DNA of 57,320 nucleotides from Brevundimonas subvibrioides (GCF_002280785.1 NZ_NCEQ01000016.1:1-57320), one strand, 5' to 3'; positions 18,074-27,337 are shown, counted from the stretch's first letter. The notes: a model not told the origin generated them from the letters alone. Program-made: numbers and translations.

Positions 18074-18280
18074 CTAGACGACAGGCGGACAGGCGTAGCC
18101 ATTCTCGTCCGTGCAACTGTTGATGCACTGGGAGAACATCGTATCGTTGCCGTTGTAGGCATCCCAGCAAGAGCCGTAACAGGCGGTGCAGGCGGGACTG
18201 CCTGCGTAGGCGGAAATCGGCGTCAAGGCGACAATCATCGACGAGGCCAGGGCGGCGGCGGCGAATTTCAGTTTCATCAT
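18074..18280 (-). CDS. Secreted Cys-rich mini-protein, copy 2
   Basis: A 68-residue preprotein starting MMKLKFAAAALASS with GGAGGG seven bases upstream. Signal cleavage is expected near AYA; the mature part of about 42 residues has six Cys in the order CTACYGSC, then QCINSC and a last AC, compatible with three disulfides. The block WDAYNGNDTM is shared with copy 1. It lies about 100 bases after mnmA on the same strand and before its large partner. It is probably the ancestral copy because it adjoins the intact mnmA. Confidence 0.77.
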   Translation of the reverse strand: MMKLKFAAAALASSMIVALTPISAYAGSPACTACYGSCWDAYNGNDTMFSQCINSCTDENGYACPPVV

Positions 18281-18381
18281 GATCCAACCCTCCCATGCGG
18301 AAAAGCCCGCGCACAAATCTCACTCCATTAGGTTGTGCGAGTCAACCGGCTGGCGAGTTTGGCTGACGGGTTGTCGCAGGG

Positions 18382-19587
18382 CTAGACCGCCACGGCCGTG
18401 GTGCTGGCGATGAAGCCTCCGCCCAGCAGACGGTCAGGATCGGCGGGGTCGTAGAGGGCGCAGGCCTGGCCGGGGGCGACGCCTTCTTCCCCGGTCTCGA
18501 AGACGATCGAGATCGCGCCGTCCTGAAGCGTCAGACGGGCGGGCGAGGGCGGGCGGGTCGAGCGGACGCGGGCGAGGACCGGGGCATGGGCTTCGGCCGC
18601 CGCTTCGATCGAGGCGTGGTCGCCCAGCCAGTTGGTCTCGTCGAGCGTCAGGGAGGCGGTCAGCAGGGCCTCGCGCGGGCCGACGATGACGCGGCGGTTC
18701 TCGGGGTCCAGCTTCGTGACGAACAGGGGCTCGCCCACGGCGACGTTCAGGCCGCGACGCTGGCCGATGGTGTAGTCGGTGATGCCCGCGTGATTTCCGA
18801 GAACGCGGCCGTCCATGTGCACGATCTCTCCGGCCTCGCGGCCCTGGGGGCGCAGGCGGTCGATCAGGGTGCGATAGTCGCCGGACGGGACGAAACAGAT
18901 GTCCTGGCTGTCGGGCTTGGAGGCGATCTTGAGGCCCAGCGACTGGGCGACGCCGCGCACGGCGGGCTTTTCCAGACCGGCGAGCGGGAAGCGCAGATAG
19001 TCGAGCTGGTCGCGGGTGGTGGCGAACAGGAAATAGGACTGGTCGCGCGAGGGGTCGATGGCCTTGCGCATCTGGGTCTGGCCATCGGCGGCGACGGCGC
19101 GCCCGACATAGTGGCCGGTGGCCATGGCGGCGGCGCCGAGGTCGCGGGCGACGTCGAGCAGGTCGCGGAACTTGACCGTCTGGTTGCAGCGGATGCAGGG
19201 GACCGGGGTGCGGCCCTGCAGATAGTCGTCGGCGAACTGGTCGATGACGGCGTCGCGGAAGCGGCTCTCGTAGTCGAGGACATAGTGGGGAATGCCCAGC
19301 ATCTCGGCGGCCAGACGGGCGTCGTGGATGTCCTGACCCGCGCAGCAGGCGCCCTTCTTCTTCAGCGCCGCGCCGTGGTCATAGAGCTGGAGCGTGACCC
19401 CGACGACGTCATAGCCGGCCCTGTGCAGCAGGGCGGCGACGACGGTGGAGTCCACGCCTCCGGACATGGCCGCCACGATGCGGGAGCCCACGGGCAGGCC
19501 GACGGCCAGGCGTGCGCTCTCGACCGCCTCGTCGATGTCGACGGGGGCGATGGTCGGGATCGGGCAGACGTCTTCGACCAGGCTCAT
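18382..19587 (-). CDS. mnmA: tRNA-specific 2-thiouridylase MnmA
   Basis: A 401-residue enzyme that thiolates U34 of tRNA-Lys, -Glu and -Gln using sulfur passed from the IscS relay. It has the ATP-pyrophosphatase P-loop [10 protein letters not shown] (about 39-48), the catalytic Cys in [10 protein letters not shown] (Cys134) and the second catalytic Cys in [11 protein letters not shown] (Cys231). An insert GACCAG with paired Cys near 80 is typical of the alphaproteobacterial type. Start at ATG 19587 or 9 bases earlier; ribosome sites are weak for both. Its 3' end was copied downstream (17197-17321). tRNA-Lys(UUU), one of its substrates, is also in this window. Confidence 0.93.
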   Translation of the reverse strand: MSLVEDVCPIPTIAPVDIDEAVESARLAVGLPVGSRIVAAMSGGVDSTVVAALLHRAGYDVVGVTLQLYDHGAALKKKGACCAGQDIHDARLAAEMLGIPHYVLDYESRFRDAVIDQFADDYLQGRTPVPCIRCNQTVKFRDLLDVARDLGAAAMATGHYVGRAVAADGQTQMRKAIDPSRDQSYFLFATTRDQLDYLRFPLAGLEKPAVRGVAQSLGLKIASKPDSQDICFVPSGDYRTLIDRLRPQGREAGEIVHMDGRVLGNHAGITDYTIGQRRGLNVAVGEPLFVTKLDPENRRVIVGPREALLTASLTLDETNWLGDHASIEAAAEAHAPVLARVRSTRPPSPARLTLQDGAISIVFETGEEGVAPGQACALYDPADPDRLLGGGFIASTTAVAV

Positions 19588-19694
19588 GGCGCGCATATAG
19601 AGGCGATGGGGGACGATTTCGAGGCCGATCCCCCAAACGGCAACGGCCGCCCCCGTCGCCGGGTGCGGCCGTCGGTCGTCTCGGGGGAGAAACC

Positions 19695-19994
19695 TTAGGA
19701 GCGGTAGTTCTGGATCCGCGTCGTGCGCAGGCCCTGCATGCCCCATTTGTCGATCGCCTTCTGCCAGGCGAGGAACTCCTCGGCCGTCAGACGGTAGCGC
19801 AGAAGCGCGTCGTCCAGGCTCAGGAGCCCGCCGCGCACGGCCGCCACGACTTCCGCCTTGCGACGAATGACCCAGCGGTCGGTATTCTCGGGCGGCAGGT
19901 CACGCATCGTCAGGGGGGTGCCCGTCGGACCGACGACATACTGCTCGCCCTGCTTGTTCACGCGTCGCTCTTGCAACATGGGCTTTTGCCTCAT
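19695..19994 (-). CDS. sciP: SciP-type CtrA inhibitor (DUF1153)
   Basis: A 99-residue DUF1153 protein with the conserved core [31 protein letters not shown] and [11 protein letters not shown]; a helix-turn-helix fills the middle. In Caulobacter crescentus SciP binds CtrA and blocks its activation of target promoters in swarmer cells, and the gene adjoins flagellar genes, as here with flgE 160 bases away. Start at ATG 19994 or, equally possible, the ATG five codons later. mnmA follows downstream on the same strand. Confidence 0.88.
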   Translation of the reverse strand: MRQKPMLQERRVNKQGEQYVVGPTGTPLTMRDLPPENTDRWVIRRKAEVVAAVRGGLLSLDDALLRYRLTAEEFLAWQKAIDKWGMQGLRTTRIQNYRS

Positions 19995-20064
19995 TCACCA
20001 CCACCAACTGATCGTGAAGATAGCGAGGCGCCGCTAAGGCCGCGTTTAGCGTCGTGGTGAAGGA

Positions 20065-20079
20065 ATGGATAAAATCCAT
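20065..20079. promoter_or_regulatory. Palindrome upstream of sciP
   Basis: ATGGAT-AAA-ATCCAT, perfect 6-base arms with a 3-base spacer, about 70 bases before the sciP start, in the 158-base gap to flgE. It may be an operator for sciP. I found no clear full CtrA box (TTAA-N7-TTAA) in this gap. Confidence 0.3.
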
Positions 20080-20152
20080 CCTCTCCCGGAACGCCGTTTC
20101 GGCTGGTTGTTGAGTAAATCTTCATCTAGCTGAACGCCGCGTTACCTGAAGA

Positions 20153-21592
20153 TCAGCGTTTGATGCTGATGAGTTCGGCCAACATCTCATCCGCAGTGGT
20201 GATGATCTTGGACGAGGCGGAGTAGGCGCGCTGGGTGGTGATCAGGCCGGTAAACTCCAGCGACAGATCGACCGTGGACGCTTCCAGCTGGGAAGCTCCG
20301 ATCAGACCTGCGCCGCCGGTGCCGGGGGCCTTGAGGTTGTAGGTGCCGGAGCCCTGGCTGACCCGGTAGGCATTGGCGTTGGCGACGGCCAGGCTGTCGG
20401 CGCTGGTGAAGGTGGCCAGGGCGACCTGGGCGACGCGACGGGTGACGCCGTTGTCGAAGATGGCGGTGATATAGCCTTCGTCGTCGATCTCGATGTTCGA
20501 CAGGTTGCCGAAGGCGGTGCCGTTGGTGGTCACGGCCTGGACGATCGAATCCGAGTCGTACTGGGTCAGGCCGCCCGCCGAGGCGGAGAGATCGAAGGTG
20601 ATGGTCTGGTCGTCGATGCCGAGGGAGTCGCGCCACTGGGGCGCCACGGCCGTGCCTACCGTCGCGGCGTCGGAGGCGCCGAGGGTGATCGAGGCGACGG
20701 ACGGGTCGGCGAACAGCATCGAGCCCGGGGTCGCGATGTCGGCGGCCTTCATGCCGTCGACGTCGAGGCGGCCGTCCTGGGTGAACAGGACGAGGCCGGA
20801 CTTCAGGATGCCGTTGGACGGCGTCGAGCCGTTCTCGATGTCGCTGGCCGGGATCACGTGAACCTCGGCGCGCCACTCGTTCGGGTTGGCGGTCTTGATG
20901 AAGGAGTAGGCGATCGTGCGCTGGCCGCCCTTGGAATCCGAAGCGGGGATCGTGATCTGGAAGTCGGGCTTGAAGCCCGTGCCGGCCTCGGCATCGTACA
21001 TGGACATCGAGTTGGTCGCCACATTGTAGGTGGCGAAGTCGGGGGAGACGGCCTGGCTGGACTGCAGGTTGGCGTTCAACTGGGCGCGGGTCGTGGCCTC
21101 GGCCGTGCCGCCGACCGAGCCGACGTTGATCGACTTGAGCTTGTTAAGGTCCGACGGGTCGCGGACGATGCCGCCCTCGGAGTCCACCGGCCAGCCCTGG
21201 AGGTAGAGGCCCGCAGTGTTCTTCAGATAACCGAACTCGTCGACCCGGAAGGCGCCCGCGCGGGTGAACAGGCGGGCGTCGCCGGCGTCCAGGCCCTCGG
21301 CCTTCTCCGTCGCTACGAAGAAGCCCTGGCCGGCGATGCCGAGATCGGTCGAGGAGGTCGTGCGCTGAAGCTGACCGGCCTGGGAGATATAGTTGCGGGT
21401 CGTGCCGAGGATGCCGCCCGCCGAATAGCCCGTGCCCTGGTTCTGGGCGTTGACGACGGTCGAGAAGTCGACGCTGGTCCGCTTGTAGCCGACGGTGTTC
21501 ACGTTCGCGATGTTCTGCGAGATGGCGGCCAGGGCGGCGGAGTTGGCGGTCAGACCGGACACGCCGGCCAGAAGGGCTGAGTTGATGCTCAC
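20153..21592 (-). CDS. flgE: Flagellar hook protein FlgE
   Basis: A 479-residue axial protein. The N-terminus (MSINSALLAGVSGLTANSAA, then NIANVNTVGYKRTSVDF) and C-terminus (VDLSLEFTGLITTQRAYSAS ... EMLAELISIKR) form the usual paired coiled helices of rod/hook proteins; the variable middle makes the hook surface. It polymerises outside the cell on the rod, aided by the FlgD cap, with length set by FliK. Last gene of the fliK-flgD-flgE operon, starting 12 bases after flgD. Confidence 0.95.
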   Translation of the reverse strand: MSINSALLAGVSGLTANSAALAAISQNIANVNTVGYKRTSVDFSTVVNAQNQGTGYSAGGILGTTRNYISQAGQLQRTTSSTDLGIAGQGFFVATEKAEGLDAGDARLFTRAGAFRVDEFGYLKNTAGLYLQGWPVDSEGGIVRDPSDLNKLKSINVGSVGGTAEATTRAQLNANLQSSQAVSPDFATYNVATNSMSMYDAEAGTGFKPDFQITIPASDSKGGQRTIAYSFIKTANPNEWRAEVHVIPASDIENGSTPSNGILKSGLVLFTQDGRLDVDGMKAADIATPGSMLFADPSVASITLGASDAATVGTAVAPQWRDSLGIDDQTITFDLSASAGGLTQYDSDSIVQAVTTNGTAFGNLSNIEIDDEGYITAIFDNGVTRRVAQVALATFTSADSLAVANANAYRVSQGSGTYNLKAPGTGGAGLIGASQLEASTVDLSLEFTGLITTQRAYSASSKIITTADEMLAELISIKR

Positions 21593-21604
21593 GACGTGGG
21601 CTCC

Positions 21605-22360
21605 TTAGGAAAGCAACTTGAGGGGGTTCAGGGCATCGGCCATGCGGGCGGCGAGGCTCTTCTCGTCGTCGTCGGCGCTGGCGGCGGAGGCTTCGGCGGC
21701 GGCGACGTGGTCCTGCAGTCCGAAGACGCTCGAGACAGGCACGATCGAGTTGCCGATGGTCAGGTAGGGGACGCCGTCGTACATCTCGACGCCGGTGACG
21801 CGGCCGCGGGTCAGGACCTGGGACTCGATGGTGTTCGTCCCGTTCATGGCGGTGACCTTCAGCGAATAGACGCCGCCGTCGGGCAACTGGTCGCCGGCGG
21901 TGGTCTTGCCGTTCCAGACGAAATCATGGGTTCCGCTCGTGCGGTCCGGGGCAGGGCCGGTCCAGACGACCTTGCCGCTCGAGTCCAGCACCTGGAGCGT
22001 GGCCTCGGAGGCCGCGGCGCCGAGTTCGTAGGACCAGTTGGCCGAGCCTTCGTCCAGCTTGGTGACGCCCCAGGCCGCCGTGGCGTCCTTGCCGATGTAG
22101 TTGGAGGCCGTGCCCAGGCCGCCGCCCTGCTGGGCGTCCAGCAGGCTGGTCAGCAGGTCGTTGGTGAGCAGCTGCTGCTCGACACCGGTCATCTGGGTCA
22201 GCTGGGCGGTGAACTCGTTGGAATCGAGCGGCGAAAGCGGGTCCTGGTTCTTCAGCTGGGCGGTCAGCAGCTGCAGGAAGGTCTCGAAGTTCGAGACCAG
22301 GCTGGCGCGGCTGGTTCCGGTGCGGCTGACGGCCTCGTTGGCGGTGATTGCGTCGACCAT
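21605..22360 (-). CDS. flgD: Flagellar hook-capping protein FlgD
   Basis: A 251-residue protein with the FlgD N-terminal export/assembly region FLQLLTAQLKNQDPLSPLDS (the classic FlgD signature) and a C-terminal FlgD-Ig/Tudor-like part containing DFVWNGKTTAGDQLPDG. It caps the growing hook so FlgE subunits can add. It starts 4 bases after the fliK stop, so translation is likely coupled. Confidence 0.95.
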   Translation of the reverse strand: MVDAITANEAVSRTGTSRASLVSNFETFLQLLTAQLKNQDPLSPLDSNEFTAQLTQMTGVEQQLLTNDLLTSLLDAQQGGGLGTASNYIGKDATAAWGVTKLDEGSANWSYELGAAASEATLQVLDSSGKVVWTGPAPDRTSGTHDFVWNGKTTAGDQLPDGGVYSLKVTAMNGTNTIESQVLTRGRVTGVEMYDGVPYLTIGNSIVPVSSVFGLQDHVAAAEASAASADDDEKSLAARMADALNPLKLLS

Positions 22361-22364
22361 GGGG

Positions 22365-23798
22365 TCAGACCTTCATATCGACGCGGTCGGGCGTCAGGGT
22401 GAGAGGGATCCAGCGGCCCGGCGTCAGCAGACGGTCGGCGTCCGCCTCCAGCCGCGAGGCGGCGCCGAAGGCGCGGGCGTTGCGGGGATCGGGCCGGCGG
22501 TCGAAGGCCGAGCCGCCCTGCTGGCCGGCGGAGGCGTCGCGCTCGGCGAAGGACAGGGCGTCGTCAGCGACGGTGAAGCCCGCGTCCTGGAGCTGGCGAC
22601 GCAGCTCATCGGCCCTGCCGCGCAGCTCGGTGGCGGCCTGGGGATTGTCGAAGGCCATCCGGGCGATGAGTTTGCCGTCCGCATCGATGTCGAGGCTGAC
22701 GTCGACCTGGCCGAGACCTTCCGGCGTCAGGGCCATTTCGAAACGGGTCGAGCGGCCTTCCAGCTTGCGCACGATCTGGGCGGCGATCTGGGCGGTGGTT
22801 TCGATGGTGGCGCGGGAAAGGGTGGAGAGGGCCTGGGACACGCCGGTCTCGGCGGGGCGGGCTTCCATCGGCTGGGCGGCCGCGGCGAGCGGGGCCGAGC
22901 CCCCCTCATCGGCGCCGGCCAGGACGAGAGGGACGGGGAGCACGGCAGGCGGCGGGGCCGAGGCGGTTGAGGTCGAGGCCGTGGCGGCGGGGGCCGCGGC
23001 CTCCGGGCCGTCGGACGCGGGCGAGGCATCGGGATCGGCGGCGGCGCCGCTCCGGGCGTCGGCCCGGATCGTCTGGGCGCGATCGATCACGTCGCGGGTG
23101 CGCGGCGCATCGACCGGAGCGGCCGGAGCCTCGACCGGCGCGGCGCTGGCGGCGGCCGGTCCGTCTTCCGCCGGGGCGGCTTCAGCGGAGGTCGAAAGGT
23201 CAACAGCGGGTTTCGCCGGACGCGGCGGCGCCACGAGGGCTGCGGCGGGCGCGGCGGTCGGAACTGCGGCAGGCATCGGGGCGGCGGCCCTGGCCTGTTC
23301 CGCCTGAAGGGCTGCGAGATCGGGCTGGTCTGCCGGCGCGGGAGCGGAGGAGGCCGTGGCGTCGGCCTCGACAGCAGGCATCGCTCCGATCGGCGAGCGG
23401 GGCTGCTCTCCCGGCGTGGGTGCGGGCGCCGTGGGCGTGGGAGGGACGAGATCGTCGGATGGCGCGGGCGGGGGTCCCGCTGCGGCGGTGGCGGCTTCCG
23501 TCGTCACGGCCTCGATGACGACCAGGGCGCCGGTCAGCGGCGCCGGCGCGGCGACGGTCATCCCGTCCGTGACGAATGCGGTATCGACCACGGCTTCGGC
23601 GGCGGCAGCCTCGACCGGTGCAGGGACGGTTTCCGTCTCGCTCTTCGAACCGGTGGCGGGCGTTCTGGCGGGCGCTTCCGGCGGGGCGGACTCGTCCAGG
23701 ATGGCCGCGAAATCGGCGTCAGGCGTCGCTGCGCCGCGCTTCGGAGCGGCGTGGCCCGGGGCGGGCGCGGCAGGAATGGCGAGGCTGGGCGCGGACAT
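22365..23798 (-). CDS. fliK: Flagellar hook-length control protein FliK
   Basis: A 477-residue protein. Residues 1-320 are Pro/Ala-rich and low-complexity, as expected for the extended ruler part. The C-terminal 120 residues carry the Flg_hook domain with FEMALTPEGLGQVDVSLDID and TELRGRADELRRQLQDAGF. It measures hook length and switches export specificity. First gene of the operon, behind a sigma-54 promoter at 23868-23883. The repetitive Ala/Pro codons create many long false frames on the other strand. Confidence 0.9.
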   Translation of the reverse strand: MSAPSLAIPAAPAPGHAAPKRGAATPDADFAAILDESAPPEAPARTPATGSKSETETVPAPVEAAAAEAVVDTAFVTDGMTVAAPAPLTGALVVIEAVTTEAATAAAGPPPAPSDDLVPPTPTAPAPTPGEQPRSPIGAMPAVEADATASSAPAPADQPDLAALQAEQARAAAPMPAAVPTAAPAAALVAPPRPAKPAVDLSTSAEAAPAEDGPAAASAAPVEAPAAPVDAPRTRDVIDRAQTIRADARSGAAADPDASPASDGPEAAAPAATASTSTASAPPPAVLPVPLVLAGADEGGSAPLAAAAQPMEARPAETGVSQALSTLSRATIETTAQIAAQIVRKLEGRSTRFEMALTPEGLGQVDVSLDIDADGKLIARMAFDNPQAATELRGRADELRRQLQDAGFTVADDALSFAERDASAGQQGGSAFDRRPDPRNARAFGAASRLEADADRLLTPGRWIPLTLTPDRVDMKV

Positions 23799-23867
23799 GC
23801 GGCGGCAGGCGATTCACGACTGGAGGACAAGGGCGCCTGCTGCGCCGGAACATTCGGATGGGCCGTC

Positions 23868-23883
23868 GCAAGGGTCGGGCCAA
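23868..23883 (-). promoter_or_regulatory. Sigma-54 promoter of fliK-flgD-flgE
   Basis: On the minus strand the sequence TTGGCCCGACCCTTGC matches the sigma-54 consensus TGGCAC-N5-TTGC with exact spacing (TGGC at 23882-23879, TTGC at 23871-23868). It lies about 70 bases before fliK. Middle and late flagellar genes of Caulobacter use sigma-54 with the activator FlbD; that is the likely regulation here. Confidence 0.75.
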
Positions 23884-24044
23884 GCGTCGCGCTCGATATC
23901 ATCCAACTGTTTTCAATCGATAATTACTGCGATCGGCCCGGCTGATGTGGTGGGCGTCAGCGACCTTTCTTGCCGCGCAGACGTCGCTTTTTGCCCGGCG
24001 CCCTTCCAGGACCTTTCCGGGTGCGCGCCATCCTGTTCCGGGTG

Positions 24045-24059
24045 TGGCCCGCCGTTTGC
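24045..24059 (+). promoter_or_regulatory. Sigma-54 promoter of flgK-flgL
   Basis: TGGCCC-GCCGT-TTGC on the plus strand fits the TGGCAC-N5-TTGC consensus with exact spacing. Transcription would start near 24071, giving a leader of about 120 bases. The whole 23799-24194 gap has no gene; it holds these two divergent promoters, an AT-rich stretch at about 23905-23930 that could bind IHF, and a small inverted repeat GCCTGCCGGGCAGGC near 24163. Confidence 0.72.
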
Positions 24060-24194
24060 GATCTGACTCACCATGGTCCAGGCGCGTTCAGTGATGTCCA
24101 AGAAAAACAAGGTGTTGCTCTCGCCGCATACGCGCACGGCTGGGCAAGACGCGCAGCCTGCCGGGCAGGCCTTGCCGGGCGAAGGGTTAATCGG

Positions 24195-26315
24195 ATGAGC
24201 CTGAGCACCATCCTGAACATCGCCAACTCGGGGCTGCAGACGGCCCAGACGCAGTTGCGCGTGGTCTCGGACAACGTCTCCAACGTCAACACGCCCGGAT
24301 ACGTCCGCAAGATCGCTGACCAGGTGTCGCTGACGACCCAGGGCGTCGGGTCCGGCGTCGAGGTGGCGCGCGTGCGCATCGCCACCGACCGCTTCCTGCA
24401 GGCCGCGTCGCTCAGCGCAGGGGCCGAGGCCAGCCGCCAGGGCGTGCGTTACGAACTGTACGACCGTATCCAGTCGCTGTTCGGCGACCCGGGCGGGAAT
24501 ACGGGCTTCTTCTCCCAGATCGACGACATCTTCGCGGCCTTCGCCGTGGCCGGCGAGGATGCCGTGTCGGGACCCCGCCGCCAGGACGCCCTGTTCAGGA
24601 CCCAGGCGATCCTCGACGAGGCGGGCCGCATCTCCGGCCAGATACAGGCCGTGCGCGAGGACGCGGACGGCCGGATCCAGAGCGCCATCGAGAAGGCCAA
24701 CAGCCTGCTGCAGCAGATCGAGACGCTGAACGTCGATATCGCCAAGGCCACGGTGCTGAACGGCGACGCCTCGGGGGCGCAGACGCAGCAGGCCCGGCTG
24801 GTCGATGAGCTGTCCAGTCTGATGGATGTGCAGGTGTCGCAGCGATCGGTCGGCGGGGTGTCGATCCGGACCGGCGCCGGCATCCTGCTGGCCGGAGCGG
24901 GCGCAGCGACGCTGCAGTACAATCGCGCGGGCACGGTCAACGCCGAAACCGGCTTCAACGAGATCTGGGTCACCGAGCCGGGCGGGACCAAGCGCGCCTT
25001 CGCCGACGGGCTGAAGAGCGGCGAGATCAAGGGGTTGCTGGAACTGCGCGACGTCGACGCGCCGCAGGCGGCGGAGCGGCTGGCCGAACTGGTCACCCAC
25101 GTCGTCGACGAACTGAACCGGGCGCACAACGCCAACTCCGCCGTGCCGCCGCCCACCACCCTGACCGGCAAGAACGTGGGACAGGACCTGACGACCGCCC
25201 TGACCGGCTTCACCGGCGGGACGACGATCGCGGTGGTGAACCCCACGACGGGTGCGATCACCACCCGCGTCGATCTGGTCTTCTCGGGAACCGGCGTCAG
25301 CATCAACGGCGGGGCGGTCACGCCGATGGCGAACTTCCTGACCGACGTGAACACCGCCCTGGGCGGCGCGGCGACGGCCAGCTTCGCCGGGGGCAGCTTG
25401 AGCATCGCCGCAACGGGATCGAACGGCGTCGCCATCGCCGACAGCACGGCGACGCCCGGCGCCAAGGCCGGGCGCGGCTTCTCCCACTATTTCGGGATGA
25501 ACGACCTGATCTCCAGCGAGCGGCCCACGCTGTACGACCTGGGCATGACCGCCACGTCGGCGCACGGTTTCACCGCCGGCGAGACTTTGAGCTTCCGCTT
25601 CACCGGCCAGAGCGGGGCCAGGATCCGCGACATCCAGGTGGCGATCCCGGCCGGCGGGACCGTGGGCGACATACTGACCGCCCTGAACAGCACTGTGACC
25701 GGCGTGGGTCGCTACGGCAGCTTTGCGCTGGATGCGAACGGCGAGATGAAGTTCACGCCGCTGGGCGATCCGGCGCCGCGCATGAGCGTGCTGGAAGACA
25801 CCACGATCCAGATCCCCTCGGGCGTTTCGGCCACCGAGCTGTTCGGCCTGGGCGGCGGGGTGCGGGCGTCGCGCGCGGACGGCTTCAAGGTGCGCACCGA
25901 CATCCAGCAGAGCCCGTCGAAACTGGCGCTGGCCCAGCTGAACCTGGCCGCGTCGGTCGGGACAGCGGCGCTGAGCTCCGGTGATGGACGCGGCGCGCTG
26001 ACGCTGGCCGATGCGGGCCAGAGGACGGCAAGGTTCTCGGCGGCCGGGGACAGTCCCGGCGGTAACCTGTCCGTGTCGCGCTATGCTTCAGAATTGTCCG
26101 GCGAGATCGGCGGGCGGGCCCAGGCGGCCAAGACACGACAGGCCAGCGCCCAGGCGTTGGCCACCGAGGCCGATGCGCGCCAAGCCAACTATGAAGGCGT
26201 GAACCTGGATGAAGAACTGGTGCTGATGACCACCTATCAGCAGGCCTTCAACGCCTCCGCCCGATTGATCCAGGCGGCCAGTGACATGTACGACACTCTG
26301 CTGGGGATGATCTGA
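24195..26315 (+). CDS. flgK: Flagellar hook-associated protein FlgK
   Basis: A 706-residue hook-filament junction protein. N-terminus MSLSTILNIANSGLQTAQTQ followed by NVSNVNTPGYVRK, and C-terminus NLDEELVLMTTYQQAFNASA with AASDMYDTLLGMI are the family hallmarks. The upstream in-frame extension to 23970 contains the promoter and is not coding. The stop overlaps the flgL start (TGATG). First gene of the flgKL operon. Confidence 0.95.
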   Translation: MSLSTILNIANSGLQTAQTQLRVVSDNVSNVNTPGYVRKIADQVSLTTQGVGSGVEVARVRIATDRFLQAASLSAGAEASRQGVRYELYDRIQSLFGDPGGNTGFFSQIDDIFAAFAVAGEDAVSGPRRQDALFRTQAILDEAGRISGQIQAVREDADGRIQSAIEKANSLLQQIETLNVDIAKATVLNGDASGAQTQQARLVDELSSLMDVQVSQRSVGGVSIRTGAGILLAGAGAATLQYNRAGTVNAETGFNEIWVTEPGGTKRAFADGLKSGEIKGLLELRDVDAPQAAERLAELVTHVVDELNRAHNANSAVPPPTTLTGKNVGQDLTTALTGFTGGTTIAVVNPTTGAITTRVDLVFSGTGVSINGGAVTPMANFLTDVNTALGGAATASFAGGSLSIAATGSNGVAIADSTATPGAKAGRGFSHYFGMNDLISSERPTLYDLGMTATSAHGFTAGETLSFRFTGQSGARIRDIQVAIPAGGTVGDILTALNSTVTGVGRYGSFALDANGEMKFTPLGDPAPRMSVLEDTTIQIPSGVSATELFGLGGGVRASRADGFKVRTDIQQSPSKLALAQLNLAASVGTAALSSGDGRGALTLADAGQRTARFSAAGDSPGGNLSVSRYASELSGEIGGRAQAAKTRQASAQALATEADARQANYEGVNLDEELVLMTTYQQAFNASARLIQAASDMYDTLLGMI

Positions 26316-27271
26316 TGAGCCGCGTTTCGACAACCGGAAACTATCAGTCGGCTTTGCTGAACCTGATGCAGGCGCAGCAGGCCCAGACCGACGCGGGCGA
26401 ACGGGTCTCGACCCGCAAGAATGCGACTGACCTGACCGGCTACGGCCGCAGTTCGGAGACGCTGACGGCGCTGAAGGGCGCGGAGTCCCGCGTGCAGGGC
26501 TTCCTCAACACGGGTGAGGCTGTGACGGCGCGGCTGGACGCCCAGGACCTGGCGCTCAACCAGATCGCCGATGCTCTGGGCTCCGCGCGCGAGGCGATCG
26601 CCAGCGTCCTGGCCTCGGACTCGTCGGCGACGTTGATGCTGGACCTGGAGGGCCAGTTCCAGTCGGTGTCCAATGGCCTGAACTATCGCCATCAGGGCGG
26701 CTATCTGTTCGCCGGCGCCAACACCACCAACCAGCCCGTGACGGTGGCGACCCTGAGCGAACTGGCAGCCGCGCCGAGCGTGGCCGCGACCCTCGCCAAC
26801 GACCAGATCAAGGCGGTGTCGCGGATCGCCGAGAACACCTCGGTCGAGACAGGCTACCTCGCCGATGGCTTCAAATTCGTCGAGGCCGACGGCGTCACCC
26901 AGAGCCACATTTTCGAGATCTTCCGCGACATCAAGGCCTACAATGACAACCCGGCCACCGGGCCGCTGACCGGCAAGCCGACCGATGCGCAGAAGACCTT
27001 CCTGGTCGCACAAATGAAGCGGCTGGACGCGGCCTCGACCGCGACCATCGACACCGGGGCGCGCAACGGTTCGCTGCAGAAGCGCCTGGAACAGATCACC
27101 ACCAGCCATGAGGCGCAGCAGCTGTCGCTGGAGAAACTGGTGTCGAGCCGCACCGACGTCGACCCGCTGAAGGCCGTGACGGAGTTGCAGCTGTCGCAGG
27201 TCGCCGTGCAGGCGTCGGCTCAGGTCGTGGCGCAGCTCAGCGAAGTCTCGCTGTTGAATTATCTGAGATAA
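26315..27271 (+). CDS. flgL: Flagellar hook-associated protein FlgL
   Basis: A 318-residue flagellin-like protein: N-terminus with SVSNGLNYRHQGGYLFAGAN in the middle third and a C-terminal helix LKAVTELQLSQVAVQASAQV. It forms the second junction ring between hook and filament. It shares one base with the flgK stop (TGATG), so translation is coupled. Confidence 0.92.
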   Translation: MSRVSTTGNYQSALLNLMQAQQAQTDAGERVSTRKNATDLTGYGRSSETLTALKGAESRVQGFLNTGEAVTARLDAQDLALNQIADALGSAREAIASVLASDSSATLMLDLEGQFQSVSNGLNYRHQGGYLFAGANTTNQPVTVATLSELAAAPSVAATLANDQIKAVSRIAENTSVETGYLADGFKFVEADGVTQSHIFEIFRDIKAYNDNPATGPLTGKPTDAQKTFLVAQMKRLDAASTATIDTGARNGSLQKRLEQITTSHEAQQLSLEKLVSSRTDVDPLKAVTELQLSQVAVQASAQVVAQLSEVSLLNYLR

Positions 27272-27337
27272 GCCCACTCCCGGACAGACGAATGGTCACG
27301 CTGGACGTCGTTCCTGAAAAGGAACATACCATGAACG

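Larger units (their letters stand above)
16174..18505. repeat. Tandem duplication: mnmA tail + peptide + partner
   Basis: Two units of about 1.18 kb in direct orientation. Unit near mnmA: 18505 down to 17371; second unit: 17321 down to 16174. Matching order is mnmA 3' end, intergenic leader, Cys-rich peptide, secreted partner. Leader and signal-peptide DNA are nearly identical, while the coding bodies have diverged. No transposase or terminal repeats were seen, so unequal recombination is the simplest origin. Confidence 0.88.

Noticed and set aside
19995..20152. CtrA binding site in the sciP-flgE gap
   Set aside because: No TTAA-N7-TTAA match close enough to call.
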